NCBI RefSeq assembly: GCF_007748035.1
Contig: NZ_CP036278.1
Location: forward strand, 4,030,001 to 4,094,000
Reading direction: 5' to 3'
Length of the DNA stretch: 64,000 nt
Source of the DNA: Aeoliella mucimassa
Lineage (GTDB): Bacteria > Planctomycetota > Planctomycetia > Pirellulales > Lacipirellulaceae
Position 1 is the stretch's first letter; each line of letters opens with the position of its first letter. The notes under the pieces were generated by a model. That model saw only the letters and a program-made list of their open reading frames with translations. It had not been told where the DNA came from and did no database searches. The translations under genes and the position numbers were made by a program. Positions 8,779 to 17,610 of the stretch are shown here, piece after piece.

Positions 8779-9942
8779 TTACTGCGTGAGCCGTTCGAGA
8801 CGGGGGGCTGCGCCGACCGTGACTTCGAGATCAACGTCGGTCGGGACGCCTTGCACGATGCGGCGCACCAGCATCTGGGCCTTCGAGCCGACCGGAGTGT
8901 CGGCAATCGCCTGGGTGAGCAGGAACGGATCGCTGGCGTTGTGCTCGTTCCATTTGAGAATCACGTCGCCTGCTCGCAGCCCTGCCCGCTCGGCAGGAGT
9001 GAGCGACGACACCTTGGCGGCCAACACCCCTTCGCCTGGCTTGAGGTCGTAGTGCCGGCGACGCAGGTCGGTAAGCATGTGCGGCTCGACCCCCAGGTAC
9101 CCCCGCTCAATCCAGCCATCTTCTTTGAGCTTCAGGTAGGTCTCGCGGGCCAATTGGCTGGGAATCGAAAGGCTAACGCCTTGATACACCTGACCAACAA
9201 TCGCGGTGTTAATACCGACCACCCGGCCATCGAGATCGACCAACGGTCCACCGCTGTTACCAGGGTTAATGGCCACGTCGGTCTGCAGGAACTCCTGGAA
9301 GGGGTTCGACTGAATGCCAGTCATGCTGCGACGCTGCTTGGCACTCACGATGCCGAAGGTCACCGTGTGGTCGAGCCCAAAGGGACTGCCGACCGCCCAC
9401 ACCAGGTCGCCGACTTCGAGCGAATCGCTCTCGCCCCACTCGGCGGCGATCAGGTCGGGTTGATTGACTTTAATCAGTGCCAGATCGATACGTTTGTCGC
9501 CGCCAACGACAATCGGTTCGTAATCGACTCGGCCGTCGGCCAGAATCACATGCAGCCCCGTGGCCCCTTCGACCACGTGGTAATTGGTGATGATGTAGCC
9601 TTCGTTATCGACGACTACTCCGGAGCCTTGGCCTTCGTTGCCTTGCATATCGGCCCGATGGATGCTCACCACGCTGGGCGAAACCCGTTTGGCGACTAGC
9701 CGCGAAGCGAGCGACAGGTCGTTGAGCTTCGCGCTCACCTTGGTGAGCTGATTGGTGGCAACTTCCACCTCGGCCTGCATGCGGGCCTTGGTGTTTGCGT
9801 ACTGGAAGCGTCCGAGCAGGAAGGGTCCCGCCAGCACGACCACCAGTACCACTAACAGCACCAGCAGGAACGTTAAATTAGGATTGCTACCTTCAGCATT
9901 GGCTGGAGGCGCAGCGCTAGGATTTTGCTCGGGAAGAGACAT
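8779..9942 (-). CDS. HtrA/DegP-like serine protease with one PDZ domain
   Basis: A 387-residue protein. It has a Pro/Asn-rich cytoplasmic tip, a single membrane anchor at about residues 23-45 and a short coiled stalk, then a trypsin-like domain. The catalytic triad is visible: His122 in NYHVVEGA, Asp153 in IDLALIKV and Ser230 in INPGNSGGP. A C-terminal PDZ domain spans about residues 285-375 (GYLGVEPH, AERAGLRAGDVILKW). It should act in the periplasm on misfolded proteins. It has one PDZ rather than the two of E. coli DegP, more like DegS, so a regulatory cleavage role is possible. Confidence 0.93.
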   Translation of the reverse strand: MSLPEQNPSAAPPANAEGSNPNLTFLLVLLVVLVVVLAGPFLLGRFQYANTKARMQAEVEVATNQLTKVSAKLNDLSLASRLVAKRVSPSVVSIHRADMQGNEGQGSGVVVDNEGYIITNYHVVEGATGLHVILADGRVDYEPIVVGGDKRIDLALIKVNQPDLIAAEWGESDSLEVGDLVWAVGSPFGLDHTVTFGIVSAKQRRSMTGIQSNPFQEFLQTDVAINPGNSGGPLVDLDGRVVGINTAIVGQVYQGVSLSIPSQLARETYLKLKEDGWIERGYLGVEPHMLTDLRRRHYDLKPGEGVLAAKVSSLTPAERAGLRAGDVILKWNEHNASDPFLLTQAIADTPVGSKAQMLVRRIVQGVPTDVDLEVTVGAAPRLERLTQ

Positions 9943-10236
9943 CGCTATCAGCCTAGTAAGATGTTGGGCAGTGACATCAGACAGCTAGGCCTCATTATAA
10001 CGACGAATCCGCCGTGTGGCGATTCATTCGTGAAAGAACCATGGTGAAAATACGAAACATGACATAAACCACTTTGTTTCGCCTCCATGGCATTCCGAAA
10101 TTCATGGTCACTTTTGAGCGGAACGACCGCTCCACCCCGCCTTTTACGAGCTACGGTTGTCTGAAATCGGCCAGAAATCATCTGGCGCGACGCCATGCAT
10201 TGGTTTGCCTTCCTTCTCCCAGCGTGAGACTTTTCG

Positions 10237-11358
10237 ATGTCAAATTTAGAGGATTCCAACGCTGGCTTGCTCGAAACGCCGGCGACCGGTTCGCTCGACC
10301 CCGCTTACGAGGGGCCTCGCTGCAAGCGGTGCGAGTCGCCGATGGACGAAGAGCAGCCGGTTTGCTTTGAGTGTGGGTACCACACGACGCTCGGAATTAC
10401 CGTTGAAATCGACCGCGAGTGGGAAGCCGCGGCCAATCCCGACTCGGCCCCTGCCCCGCAGCAGCAAGACACCTGGCAGGAGATCACGCAGTCGATCCCC
10501 AGCTGGGCGGCCACCCTGGCGGTGCCGAACGTGGTGATCATCGCCATGTCGCTCGCGGTGCGACTGTTGATCCCCCGCGAAAGCATCATCCTGGAATTCT
10601 GGGGAGTCTGGCAGCTGGCGATCGGCCTAATGGCCACGCTGGTACTGCATGTAACCTGCTTCATCATGACCGCTTCGACCGATAGCGACATTGGCATCTT
10701 CGACCTGCTCGTCAAGCCGCTCAAGCCCTGGTGGCGGACCTTCGCCCACCTGCCCGAGCGGCTTTGGCTGGCGATCGGCGGCACCTGCGGCGTGACGCTG
10801 GCGCTATCGGCCGTGCTGATCATCGGCGGCATTCAATGGGACCGCCTGTGGGACTGGGGCATCAAGGCCCCCGCGAAGCAGAGCCTGGTATCGGCCATCG
10901 CCGCTGCGGCAGCCAACGGCCCCGCGAACGACGATGGACTGGAACAAGCGGTCGGAGACTTTGCCGGCGGAGCCGCTGGCGGCATTACCGGCGACGAAGC
11001 ATCCGGCAACGACGACGAGTTGGCCACCCCACGCTTGGATGCCGATTGCTTGATCGTCGGCTTTCAACTGAACGATCGAGAAGAGGTCGCCAAGCTGGTG
11101 CTCGCGACCGAACAGTATGGCAAGCTCACCTACGCTGGCAGTTTGACTCCCACGCTGGAACCCGACGAGAGTCGCAAACTTGCCAAGCGGTTGCAGAAGG
11201 CGATCACCAGTCAGCCGATTCTCAAGCTGTCGCAAACGGCCACTTGGGTCGAACCGCGATTCACTTGCCGAGTGAGCTACACCAAGCAGTCCGACAGCGG
11301 GCGGCTGATCAACGCCGAATGGAAAGAGCTGCTGCCCGAAATCAATATGCCCTGGTAA
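10237..11358 (+). CDS. Membrane protein with N-terminal zinc ribbon, function unknown
   Basis: A 373-residue protein. Near residues 28-47 it has CKRCESPMDEEQPVCFECGY, two CxxC pairs that look like a zinc ribbon. Three hydrophobic segments follow at about residues 95-115, 125-148 and 175-200. The region after about residue 205 is soluble, with a Gly/Ala-rich linker and no motif I recognise. I know of no named family. It stands alone on the plus strand, divergent from the HtrA-like gene and 64 bases before aat, with which it may be co-transcribed. Confidence 0.75.
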   Translation: MSNLEDSNAGLLETPATGSLDPAYEGPRCKRCESPMDEEQPVCFECGYHTTLGITVEIDREWEAAANPDSAPAPQQQDTWQEITQSIPSWAATLAVPNVVIIAMSLAVRLLIPRESIILEFWGVWQLAIGLMATLVLHVTCFIMTASTDSDIGIFDLLVKPLKPWWRTFAHLPERLWLAIGGTCGVTLALSAVLIIGGIQWDRLWDWGIKAPAKQSLVSAIAAAAANGPANDDGLEQAVGDFAGGAAGGITGDEASGNDDELATPRLDADCLIVGFQLNDREEVAKLVLATEQYGKLTYAGSLTPTLEPDESRKLAKRLQKAITSQPILKLSQTATWVEPRFTCRVSYTKQSDSGRLINAEWKELLPEINMPW

Positions 11359-11422
11359 CGCGTTTGCCAATTTTGGCGGCAATCCCCTCGCCCCCCTGCG
11401 AGCGGGTCTCTATGCTTAGGGC

Positions 11423-12142
11423 ATGAGTAGCAAGCCACCGACCTTCAAGCCGAGCCGACGGCCCCGGTTCTTTCCCCCGCCCGAATCGGCCTCGCCCGAA
11501 GGCGCAGTGGTGATGGGGGGCGATTTGAACGCCGAGTTGCTGCTCGATGCATACAGCCATGGCATCTTTCCGTGGCCACACTCCGACGACGAACCACTGG
11601 TGTGGTGGTCGCTCGACCCGCGGGCGATCATCGAGTTCGACGACTTCCGCCCATCGCAGCGGGTGCTCCGCCGGCTTCGCTCCGGGCAGTTTCGCGCGTC
11701 GATCGATACCGACTTCGCTGGCGTGATGCATGGCTGCGCCGAAGGCCCTGGCCGCGAGGGGGGCACCTGGATCACTCCCAACATGATCCGCGGCTATACC
11801 CACCTGCACCATCTTGGCTTCGCCCATAGCGTCGAGATTCGCAATGCCGAAGGCCAGCTGGTCGGCGGCACCTACGGTGTGGCGATCGGCGGGCTGTTCG
11901 CTGCCGAGAGCATGTTCCACCTCGAGCGAGACGCCTCGACAGCCGCCCTGGCGTCGCTCATTGCGCACCTCAAGTCGCGGGGCTACGGGCTACTCGACGT
12001 GCAGCAATGGACTCCCCATACGGGACGGTTAGGCGCCAGCGAGATTCCCCGCCGGGAGTACCTGGAGCGGGTCGCGTTTGAAGTGTCCCGCAAAGTGTCG
12101 TTCGGCACTCGCATCGAAGGCGATCCGCAAACCCTGCGTTAG
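11423..12142 (+). CDS. aat: Leucyl/phenylalanyl-tRNA-protein transferase
   Basis: A 239-residue protein with the family's hallmark blocks: SHGIFPWP near residue 51, WWSLDPRAI, EGGTWITPNMIRGYTHLHHL, GFAHSVE, GGTYGVAIGGLFAAESMF and LLDVQQWTPH. Aat moves Leu or Phe from aminoacyl-tRNA onto N-terminal Lys or Arg of proteins and so marks them for ClpS/ClpAP under the N-end rule. It is full length, with an N-terminal Arg/Pro-rich stretch of about 20 residues before the fold. No clp gene is in the window. Confidence 0.95.
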   Translation: MSSKPPTFKPSRRPRFFPPPESASPEGAVVMGGDLNAELLLDAYSHGIFPWPHSDDEPLVWWSLDPRAIIEFDDFRPSQRVLRRLRSGQFRASIDTDFAGVMHGCAEGPGREGGTWITPNMIRGYTHLHHLGFAHSVEIRNAEGQLVGGTYGVAIGGLFAAESMFHLERDASTAALASLIAHLKSRGYGLLDVQQWTPHTGRLGASEIPRREYLERVAFEVSRKVSFGTRIEGDPQTLR

Positions 12143-12171
12143 AGCAACAACGCTATGTGCTTCGTGCTGTA

Positions 12172-13095
12172 CTACGAAGCTTGCTCGTGCGTCACCGCAT
12201 CCACGGCGGCTTGCAGTTCGTCGATGCGATCGCGGCGCCACCAATGGACGAAGGCTTCGCTCTTGCCGCGATACTGCTCTAGCTCCTCTTGCTGATAGCG
12301 AGCCAGCAACTTGCGGACACGCTTCTTACGAGCCTGCGCGGCCCAGAGGGCGAGCTTGTCGGCGGCCACTGCGTGGTCTTGGATCTCGCCGAGCTGCGCT
12401 TGCAGCGATTTGATCTGCTGGCACGCTAGCCGCCGGTGCGTTTCGGGCAGGCCGCCGCGGAGCAATTCGAGCGTGTAGCGAAAGTGCTTGGTCGCAATCC
12501 GGAAGTCGTGCAGCTCGGTGGCCACCGGGTCGTCGCTCGGCACTGCTGCCGCGAAGGGGACCCACGCTTGCTGCAGCTGCCCAGTCGCCCACTCGCCGAA
12601 CGATTGCTTGCGAAGCCGTTTGGCAGCGTACCGCTTACTGGCTTTCACCACCCGGCGACATTGCCGCGTCAGGCGATCGCCGGTGAGCAATCCGAGCGCG
12701 CAGCCGACCACGCTCCGCTGCGCGGCAATGCGTTGCTGCTCTAGCTGCCCCGCAAACGCGCCGACGCCTGGCTCGTCGACTTCGGTGAAGCGTTCAAGGT
12801 AGACGTCAAGGTCGCGGGCTTCGCCCATCGAGTTTCGCATCTCCTTCAGCGACGCCCGCAGTCTCTTGCGAGGCTTGTCGGGCAGGAACGCGCGATACAT
12901 CGCCAGCGCGGCCGACGCGCGTCGCGTCGCAACGCGGGCTGCGTGCACGTACTCCACGTTTTCGTCGCTCAGAAAGGCCGCCCTCGGCAAGTGGTGCTGC
13001 ACGGCCGCCAGCCGCACTTCGAGCGCAACGCGAACCACGTCGCTCATCGGCGAATCGGGGGCTGCGTCGGTCACCCACTTTGCAAACTTGGCCAT
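12172..13095 (-). CDS. CHAD domain protein
   Basis: A 307-residue, strongly basic, all-helical protein. It has the conserved His and Arg/Lys positions of CHAD domains: VEYVHAARVATRRASAALAM near residue 48 and LHDFRIATKHFRYTLELLRG near residue 190, both of the HxxRVxxKRxR type. CHAD domains bind polyphosphate and are often found with CYTH or polyphosphate kinase proteins, but no such partner is adjacent. It is convergent with aat across 29 bases. Confidence 0.88.
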   Translation of the reverse strand: MAKFAKWVTDAAPDSPMSDVVRVALEVRLAAVQHHLPRAAFLSDENVEYVHAARVATRRASAALAMYRAFLPDKPRKRLRASLKEMRNSMGEARDLDVYLERFTEVDEPGVGAFAGQLEQQRIAAQRSVVGCALGLLTGDRLTRQCRRVVKASKRYAAKRLRKQSFGEWATGQLQQAWVPFAAAVPSDDPVATELHDFRIATKHFRYTLELLRGGLPETHRRLACQQIKSLQAQLGEIQDHAVAADKLALWAAQARKKRVRKLLARYQQEELEQYRGKSEAFVHWWRRDRIDELQAAVDAVTHEQAS

Positions 13096-13149
13096 CCCCC
13101 GATTTTAATTACTGAGGGGTCGAGGGGGAACTCGGCTAGCCGCCAAAAT

Positions 13150-14061
13150 CTAGCCGATCAGCGGGCGCAGCACGTTGCGGGCGATGCGTAGCGACTGCTT
13201 GCGGGTTTCGAGGGTCTCGGTAAAGGCCTCGTCCTCCACTTCGATGCAAACCGGGCCTTGGAAGCCCGCGTCGCTCAGCGCCCCGATGTACTTGCCCCAG
13301 TCGATATCGCCTAATCCGGGGATCTTGGCGGTCGAGCGATCCATCGGCGGCATAAGCACCCCCACATCGTTCAGGCGATCGAGATCGATTCGCATGTCCT
13401 TCGCGTGCGAGTGGAAAATGCGCGACCCAAACTCGCGGATCGGCGCAATCGGATCCATCAACTGCATCCGCAGGTGCGAGGGGTCGTAGTTCAAGCCGAA
13501 ATGGTCGGAGGGAATGATCTCGAAAAGCCGCCGCCAGATGGCCGGCGAGCGGGCGATGTTAAGCCCCTGCGGCCAGGTGTTGGGGTAGAGCATCGGGCAG
13601 TTCTCGATGCCGATGTAGACGCCGCGTTCTTCGGCATGGCGAATGATCGGCGGGAACACCTCGGTGAAATTCGCAATGTTCTCTTCGAGCGTCAGGTACT
13701 GGTTCGCTCCCACAAACGTATTTGCGTTCTTCAGCCCCATCATCGCGGCCGCATCGATCACTTTGTACAGATGCGATACTGCGGTAGTGGCCTGATCTTC
13801 GTTCGCCGAGAGCGGCACCGAGTAGTACCCCAAGGCCGAAATGCCGACGCCGTACTTCTGGCACAACGCCATGGTGTCGTCGGCCATCGCCTGGGTGAAG
13901 TCGGACACGTCGATATGGCATACCCCCCCATACTTACGATCCGGACCTCCCGGCGGCCAGCACATGACCTCCAAACAGTCGAATCCTTCCTCGGAGGCAA
14001 ATGCCAAGACTTCCTCGAACGACAAGTCGGGCACAATCGCGGTCACAAATCCTAATTGCAT
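13150..14061 (-). CDS. Sugar phosphate isomerase/epimerase-like TIM-barrel protein
   Basis: A 303-residue protein of the xylose-isomerase-like AP_endonuc_2 fold. It carries GFDCLEVMCWPP, IGIENCPMLYPNTWPQGLNI, FGLNYDPSHLRMQL, IFHSHAKDM and VCIEVEDEAF, where the Glu, Asp, His and Glu residues match the metal ligands of this barrel. Planctomycetes carry many paralogues of uncertain sugar substrate, so only the reaction class (isomerisation or epimerisation of a sugar or inosose) can be inferred. No neighbouring sugar genes help. A GAGGGG-like ribosome site precedes the ATG. Confidence 0.88.
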   Translation of the reverse strand: MQLGFVTAIVPDLSFEEVLAFASEEGFDCLEVMCWPPGGPDRKYGGVCHIDVSDFTQAMADDTMALCQKYGVGISALGYYSVPLSANEDQATTAVSHLYKVIDAAAMMGLKNANTFVGANQYLTLEENIANFTEVFPPIIRHAEERGVYIGIENCPMLYPNTWPQGLNIARSPAIWRRLFEIIPSDHFGLNYDPSHLRMQLMDPIAPIREFGSRIFHSHAKDMRIDLDRLNDVGVLMPPMDRSTAKIPGLGDIDWGKYIGALSDAGFQGPVCIEVEDEAFTETLETRKQSLRIARNVLRPLIG

Positions 14062-14161
14062 GGGGGAACCCCTCGCGCGTTAAAGTTACTCTCGAAACAG
14101 ATGCTCTGAGTGTACAACTTGTTGCGGCCGGAAGGAATCACCGTGCGAGCCGACACGCGTA

Positions 14162-14203
14162 ACGAAAAAAGGCAGCCCGCGAACGCAAGATTCACGGGCT
14201 GCC
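14162..14203 (-). terminator. Terminator of the second PEP-CTERM gene
   Basis: The stem GGCAGCCCGTGAA / TTCGCGGGCTGCC (one G-U pair on the minus strand) has a 7-base loop and is followed by six T residues. It lies about 35 bases beyond the stop at 14236. Confidence 0.85.
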
Positions 14204-14235
14204 CTAAGTAATCGAAAAATTTGATGGTCGATCCG

Positions 14236-15021
14236 TTAAGCCGCTCGGCGCGACATCACGCCCAAAGCAACGACCGCCATGCCGGCCAGCACCAGGGTGC
14301 TTGGTTCGGGAACCGCCCGCGAAGTTGCCGGCGGAATCGTGAACTCCATGCCAGCCTGAGCAGCGATGCCGCCGTGGGTAACGATGCTGCCATCGAGGGT
14401 GGTGCTGAACGTAATGGTTGGTAACGTGTCGCCCGGTTTGATCACATCGCTACCCACCGTCGTGAAGAAGGCATCGACCGTGCCGGTGCCCATCACGCTG
14501 GTGGTCGCAGGATGAACCTGCGTTCCGAACGCAATCGAGTCGCCCGTGTAGGGGTCAAAGCCGGATAACTCGGTATCAAACGGCAGATGATACATCACAC
14601 TCGATGCGATAAGACTGCCTGTAGGCATTTCGAAACTGAAGCTCACAGCGATCGATCCGCCGAAGCCGGCAGTCGTATCGTCGTACAGATCTTCGTCCGG
14701 CATGAACGTGGCAGTCCAGTTGATTTGCTCGCCAGCCACGACACCCGCGACAGATACTTTGGGGCCAGGAGTATCGTCCTCATCCCCCTCGGCTGCCAGG
14801 CGAATGGTATCGCCGGTTTCGCCGAATTGCGATTGCCATTCGTCGAGAGAAACATCGCCCAGACCGTTGTCGATGATAATGGTGTAATCGCCTAGATCTA
14901 CCACACCATCTAGATTGTGATCTCCAACGATCTCACTCGCCTGTAAGGTGCTGCTGGCACTCATGGCAACCGTTGCCATCAATGCGCAGACTAGCTGCAC
15001 CACTGCATGTTTCGCGCTCAT
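14236..15021 (-). CDS. PEP-CTERM protein with a dockerin-like calcium repeat
   Basis: A 261-residue secreted protein. The signal peptide covers about residues 1-29. Immediately after it, GDHNLDGVVDLGDYTIIIDN has the Asp/Asn spacing of an EF-hand-like dockerin type I repeat. The middle is beta-rich (cohesin or sandwich-like; no family recognised). The end is AVPEPSTLVLAGMA and a tail with RRAA: the PEP-CTERM sorting signal. Single dockerin-like units beside PEP-CTERM signals are common in planctomycete surface proteins. It has its own terminator. Confidence 0.85.
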   Translation of the reverse strand: MSAKHAVVQLVCALMATVAMSASSTLQASEIVGDHNLDGVVDLGDYTIIIDNGLGDVSLDEWQSQFGETGDTIRLAAEGDEDDTPGPKVSVAGVVAGEQINWTATFMPDEDLYDDTTAGFGGSIAVSFSFEMPTGSLIASSVMYHLPFDTELSGFDPYTGDSIAFGTQVHPATTSVMGTGTVDAFFTTVGSDVIKPGDTLPTITFSTTLDGSIVTHGGIAAQAGMEFTIPPATSRAVPEPSTLVLAGMAVVALGVMSRRAA

Positions 15022-15261
15022 TAGACCCCTCGTGATAAACGAAGAAAAAATAGCGTAAAGCTATTGCCCCTGTCGCTTGGGATGCCTGGGAGAAAAGATT
15101 GCGCAGGCAAACCAAACGTTACATTGCCCAGTTTATCGGGATGACGAGACCAGCGTCAAGCTTCTGCACGAGCGCGAAGCAAAAGAATAGCTCGAAACCG
15201 TGATTTCCCCGACAGAGAATCGGAATCACAATTCAAGACTTGATTATACAGTTAGTAGTTT

Positions 15262-16401
15262 TTAACCAATTGCTTGCTGCAGGTCGTCTTGCAGGTCTTC
15301 GAGCGCTTCGAGGCCGACGCTTAGGCGGATCATGCCGTCGCTGATGCCGTGCTTGGCCCGATCGGCCGCGTCGTAACTGGCGTGCGACATGCTCGCGGGT
15401 TGCTCGATGAGCGACTCGACTGCCCCCAGACTCACGGCCAGACGGAACAGCTTGGTCGACTCGACCACGCGCTTGGCATCTTCGAACGTGCCATCGAGTT
15501 CGAACGACATCATCGCGCCGAACTGCCCGTCCATCTGCCGCGCGGCGAGTTCATGGCCAGGGTGCGAGGGCAACCCTGGGTACAACACGTTGGCCACCTT
15601 CGGATGCTTGGCGAGCCACTCGGCTAGCTGCATCGCGGTGCGGCTTTGCTCGCGGACCCGTAGCTCTAGCGTCTTGAGTCCTCGCGAGCAGAGGAACGAC
15701 TCGAGCGGGGCCATGATCGCCCCCGTGGCGTTGGCCACGTAGTACAGCTCGTCGTAGATCTCTTTGGTCTTGGCGACGAGCACACCGCCCATCACGTCGC
15801 TATGCCCGCCGATGTACTTGGTGGCCGAGTGCATGACGATGTCGGCCCCCAGTTCGATGGGGCGGGTCAGCACCGGCGTTGAAAACGTATTGTCGACCGC
15901 CAGCAGTGCGCCGACTGAGTGGGCAATCTCGGCACACGCGGCAATGTCGGTGATGGTCATCCGCGGGTTGCCTGGCGACTCGATCCACACCAACTTGGTG
16001 TCTGGCTGAATCGCGGCGGCAAACGCGTCGAGATTCGTTGAGTCGGCCAGCGTGGTCTTCACCCCCGCCCGATTCGAAACGTGGTGCAGCAGGCGATAGG
16101 TACCGCCATAGATGTCGCTACCAGTGAGCACGTGGTCGCCGCTCTTGAGCATGGCCATCGCACAACTGGTGGCCGCCATGCCGGTGGCAAACGCCATGGC
16201 GCCGGCTCCCCCTTCGAGGTGGGCGATCGACTCTTCGAAGCACGCCCGCGTGGGATTGCCGCTCCGCGAGTAATCAAACTCGCGCCATTCGCCCGCCTTG
16301 TGCTGCATGAACGTGCTCGCCAGATGAATAGGCCGCACAACGGCTCCCGTTTCGGGACAAGGTTCATTACCAACGTGGATGGCGCGAGTACGGAATTGCA
16401 T
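15262..16401 (-). CDS. Trans-sulfuration PLP enzyme (cystathionine gamma-synthase/beta-lyase family)
   Basis: A 379-residue Cys/Met-metabolism PLP enzyme. It shows YSRSGNPTR (phosphate contact from the neighbouring subunit), FATGMAATS, the Asp of LLAVDNTFSTP that pairs with the cofactor nitrogen, and the Schiff-base lysine Lys195 in MHSATKYIGGHSDV. The C-terminus has SLGAVESLIEQPASMSHAS. Members make or split cystathionine, or use O-acylhomoserine; sequence alone does not separate gamma-synthase, gamma-lyase and beta-lyase. It is followed upstream on the same strand by trpS (gap about 80 bases). Confidence 0.92.
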   Translation of the reverse strand: MQFRTRAIHVGNEPCPETGAVVRPIHLASTFMQHKAGEWREFDYSRSGNPTRACFEESIAHLEGGAGAMAFATGMAATSCAMAMLKSGDHVLTGSDIYGGTYRLLHHVSNRAGVKTTLADSTNLDAFAAAIQPDTKLVWIESPGNPRMTITDIAACAEIAHSVGALLAVDNTFSTPVLTRPIELGADIVMHSATKYIGGHSDVMGGVLVAKTKEIYDELYYVANATGAIMAPLESFLCSRGLKTLELRVREQSRTAMQLAEWLAKHPKVANVLYPGLPSHPGHELAARQMDGQFGAMMSFELDGTFEDAKRVVESTKLFRLAVSLGAVESLIEQPASMSHASYDAADRAKHGISDGMIRLSVGLEALEDLQDDLQQAIG

Positions 16402-16480
16402 GGCGGGGGTCGAATCGTGGGATGGGTGAATGAAAAGCTTATATGATCACAAGGTAAGAGGCGTCGAAAGTAGTCAGCAA

Positions 16481-17452
16481 TTAGTAACCGATCACCCCGC
16501 AGGCGTCTTGCGCCCGTTTGAGTACCACGCTGGCTTTCGCCCGGGCTTTCTCGGCACCAGCGGCCAGGATTTCGCGGACCACTTCGGGCTTGGCAGCATA
16601 CTCTTCGCGGCGCTCACGGACTTCGGCCCAGTACCGTTCCGAGGCTTCGGCCAGTGCCTTTTTGATTTCGCCATAACCGAACCCGCCCGCCCGGTAGGTG
16701 GCCGCCATCGCTGCGACCTCGTCTTCGGTGGCCACCAGCTTGTACAAGTCGTACAGCACGTCGCCATCGGGCTCCTTGGCCTCGTCCATCGGGCGGCTAT
16801 CGGTCTGGATGCGCATGATCTGCTTGCGTTGCTTCTTGGCGTCGTCGAACACTGCAAGCGTGTTGCCATAGCTCTTGCTCATCTTTTCGCCGTCGGTGCC
16901 AGGCACGCGGGCGCTTTGGTCGAGCACCTTGCCCTTGGGCATCACGAACGTTTCGCCGAAGTGATGATTGAACGAGCCAGCGATGTCGCGGCACACTTCG
17001 ATGTGCTGCAGTTGGTCTTCGCCCACCGGAACGATGTCGGCATCGTAGGCCAGGATGTCGGCCGCTTGCAGCACGGGATAGGCAAACAGCCCCGCATCGG
17101 CCTTGAGTCCCTTGGCCAGCTTATCCTTGTAGCTGACGCACCGCTCCAACAGCCCCATCGGCGTGCCGGTCATGAGCAGCCAGCAGAGTTCGCTAACCTC
17201 TGGCACGTCGCTCTGTATGAACAGCACTGCCTTCTCAGGATTCAAGCCCAACGCGAGCAGGTCGATCGCTCCGTTGAGCGTGTACTGCTTCAACAGGTCC
17301 TTGTCGCGAACCGTCGTGAGCGCGTGCAGGTTCGCGATGAAGTAATAGGCTTCGTCGGCAACGTCCTGTAGTTCGATGTATTGCTGGATGGCACCAAAAT
17401 AGTTGCCCCAGTGAAACGGGCCGGTCGGTTGGATTCCGGAAAGTACGCGCAT
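16481..17452 (-). CDS. trpS: Tryptophanyl-tRNA synthetase
   Basis: A 323-residue class I aminoacyl-tRNA synthetase of normal bacterial length. The HIGH-type motif is PFHWGNYFG (residues 12-20), preceded by SGIQPTG, a TrpRS signature. The KMSKS loop is GEKMSKSYGN (residues 188-197). AYPVLQAADILAYDADIVPV and GEDQLQHIE are the conserved tryptophan and dimer-interface segments. It charges tRNA-Trp with tryptophan. No T-box or other leader element is visible upstream. Confidence 0.96.
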   Translation of the reverse strand: MRVLSGIQPTGPFHWGNYFGAIQQYIELQDVADEAYYFIANLHALTTVRDKDLLKQYTLNGAIDLLALGLNPEKAVLFIQSDVPEVSELCWLLMTGTPMGLLERCVSYKDKLAKGLKADAGLFAYPVLQAADILAYDADIVPVGEDQLQHIEVCRDIAGSFNHHFGETFVMPKGKVLDQSARVPGTDGEKMSKSYGNTLAVFDDAKKQRKQIMRIQTDSRPMDEAKEPDGDVLYDLYKLVATEDEVAAMAATYRAGGFGYGEIKKALAEASERYWAEVRERREEYAAKPEVVREILAAGAEKARAKASVVLKRAQDACGVIGY

Positions 17453-17513
17453 GGTTCGAAGGGGCTAGAGTTTTATGGATTTAATGAGGGTATAGTTCTG
17501 AGAACACCGATAC

Positions 17514-17579
17514 CCGACGAGCTACGCCTCGTCGGATTAATCGCTCTTTCACTTCTCCCGACGAGACGTAACTCGTCGG
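17514..17579. repeat. Twin CCGACGAG...CTCGTCGG palindromes
   Basis: Two short hairpins, at 17514-17535 and 17558-17579, share the arms CGACGAG / CTCGTCG around different 6-8-base centres. They lie between the pyrD stop and the trpS start. This looks like a small dispersed palindromic (REP-like) element in tandem; neither copy has a T-run. Confidence 0.55.
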
Positions 17580-17610
17580 TTTGGGAACAACAATGGCAAC
17601 GATCCTTCAT

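Noticed and set aside
16430-17371. A 313-residue plus-strand frame over trpS
   Set aside because: It is the complement of the tryptophanyl-tRNA synthetase, whose class I motifs are clear.
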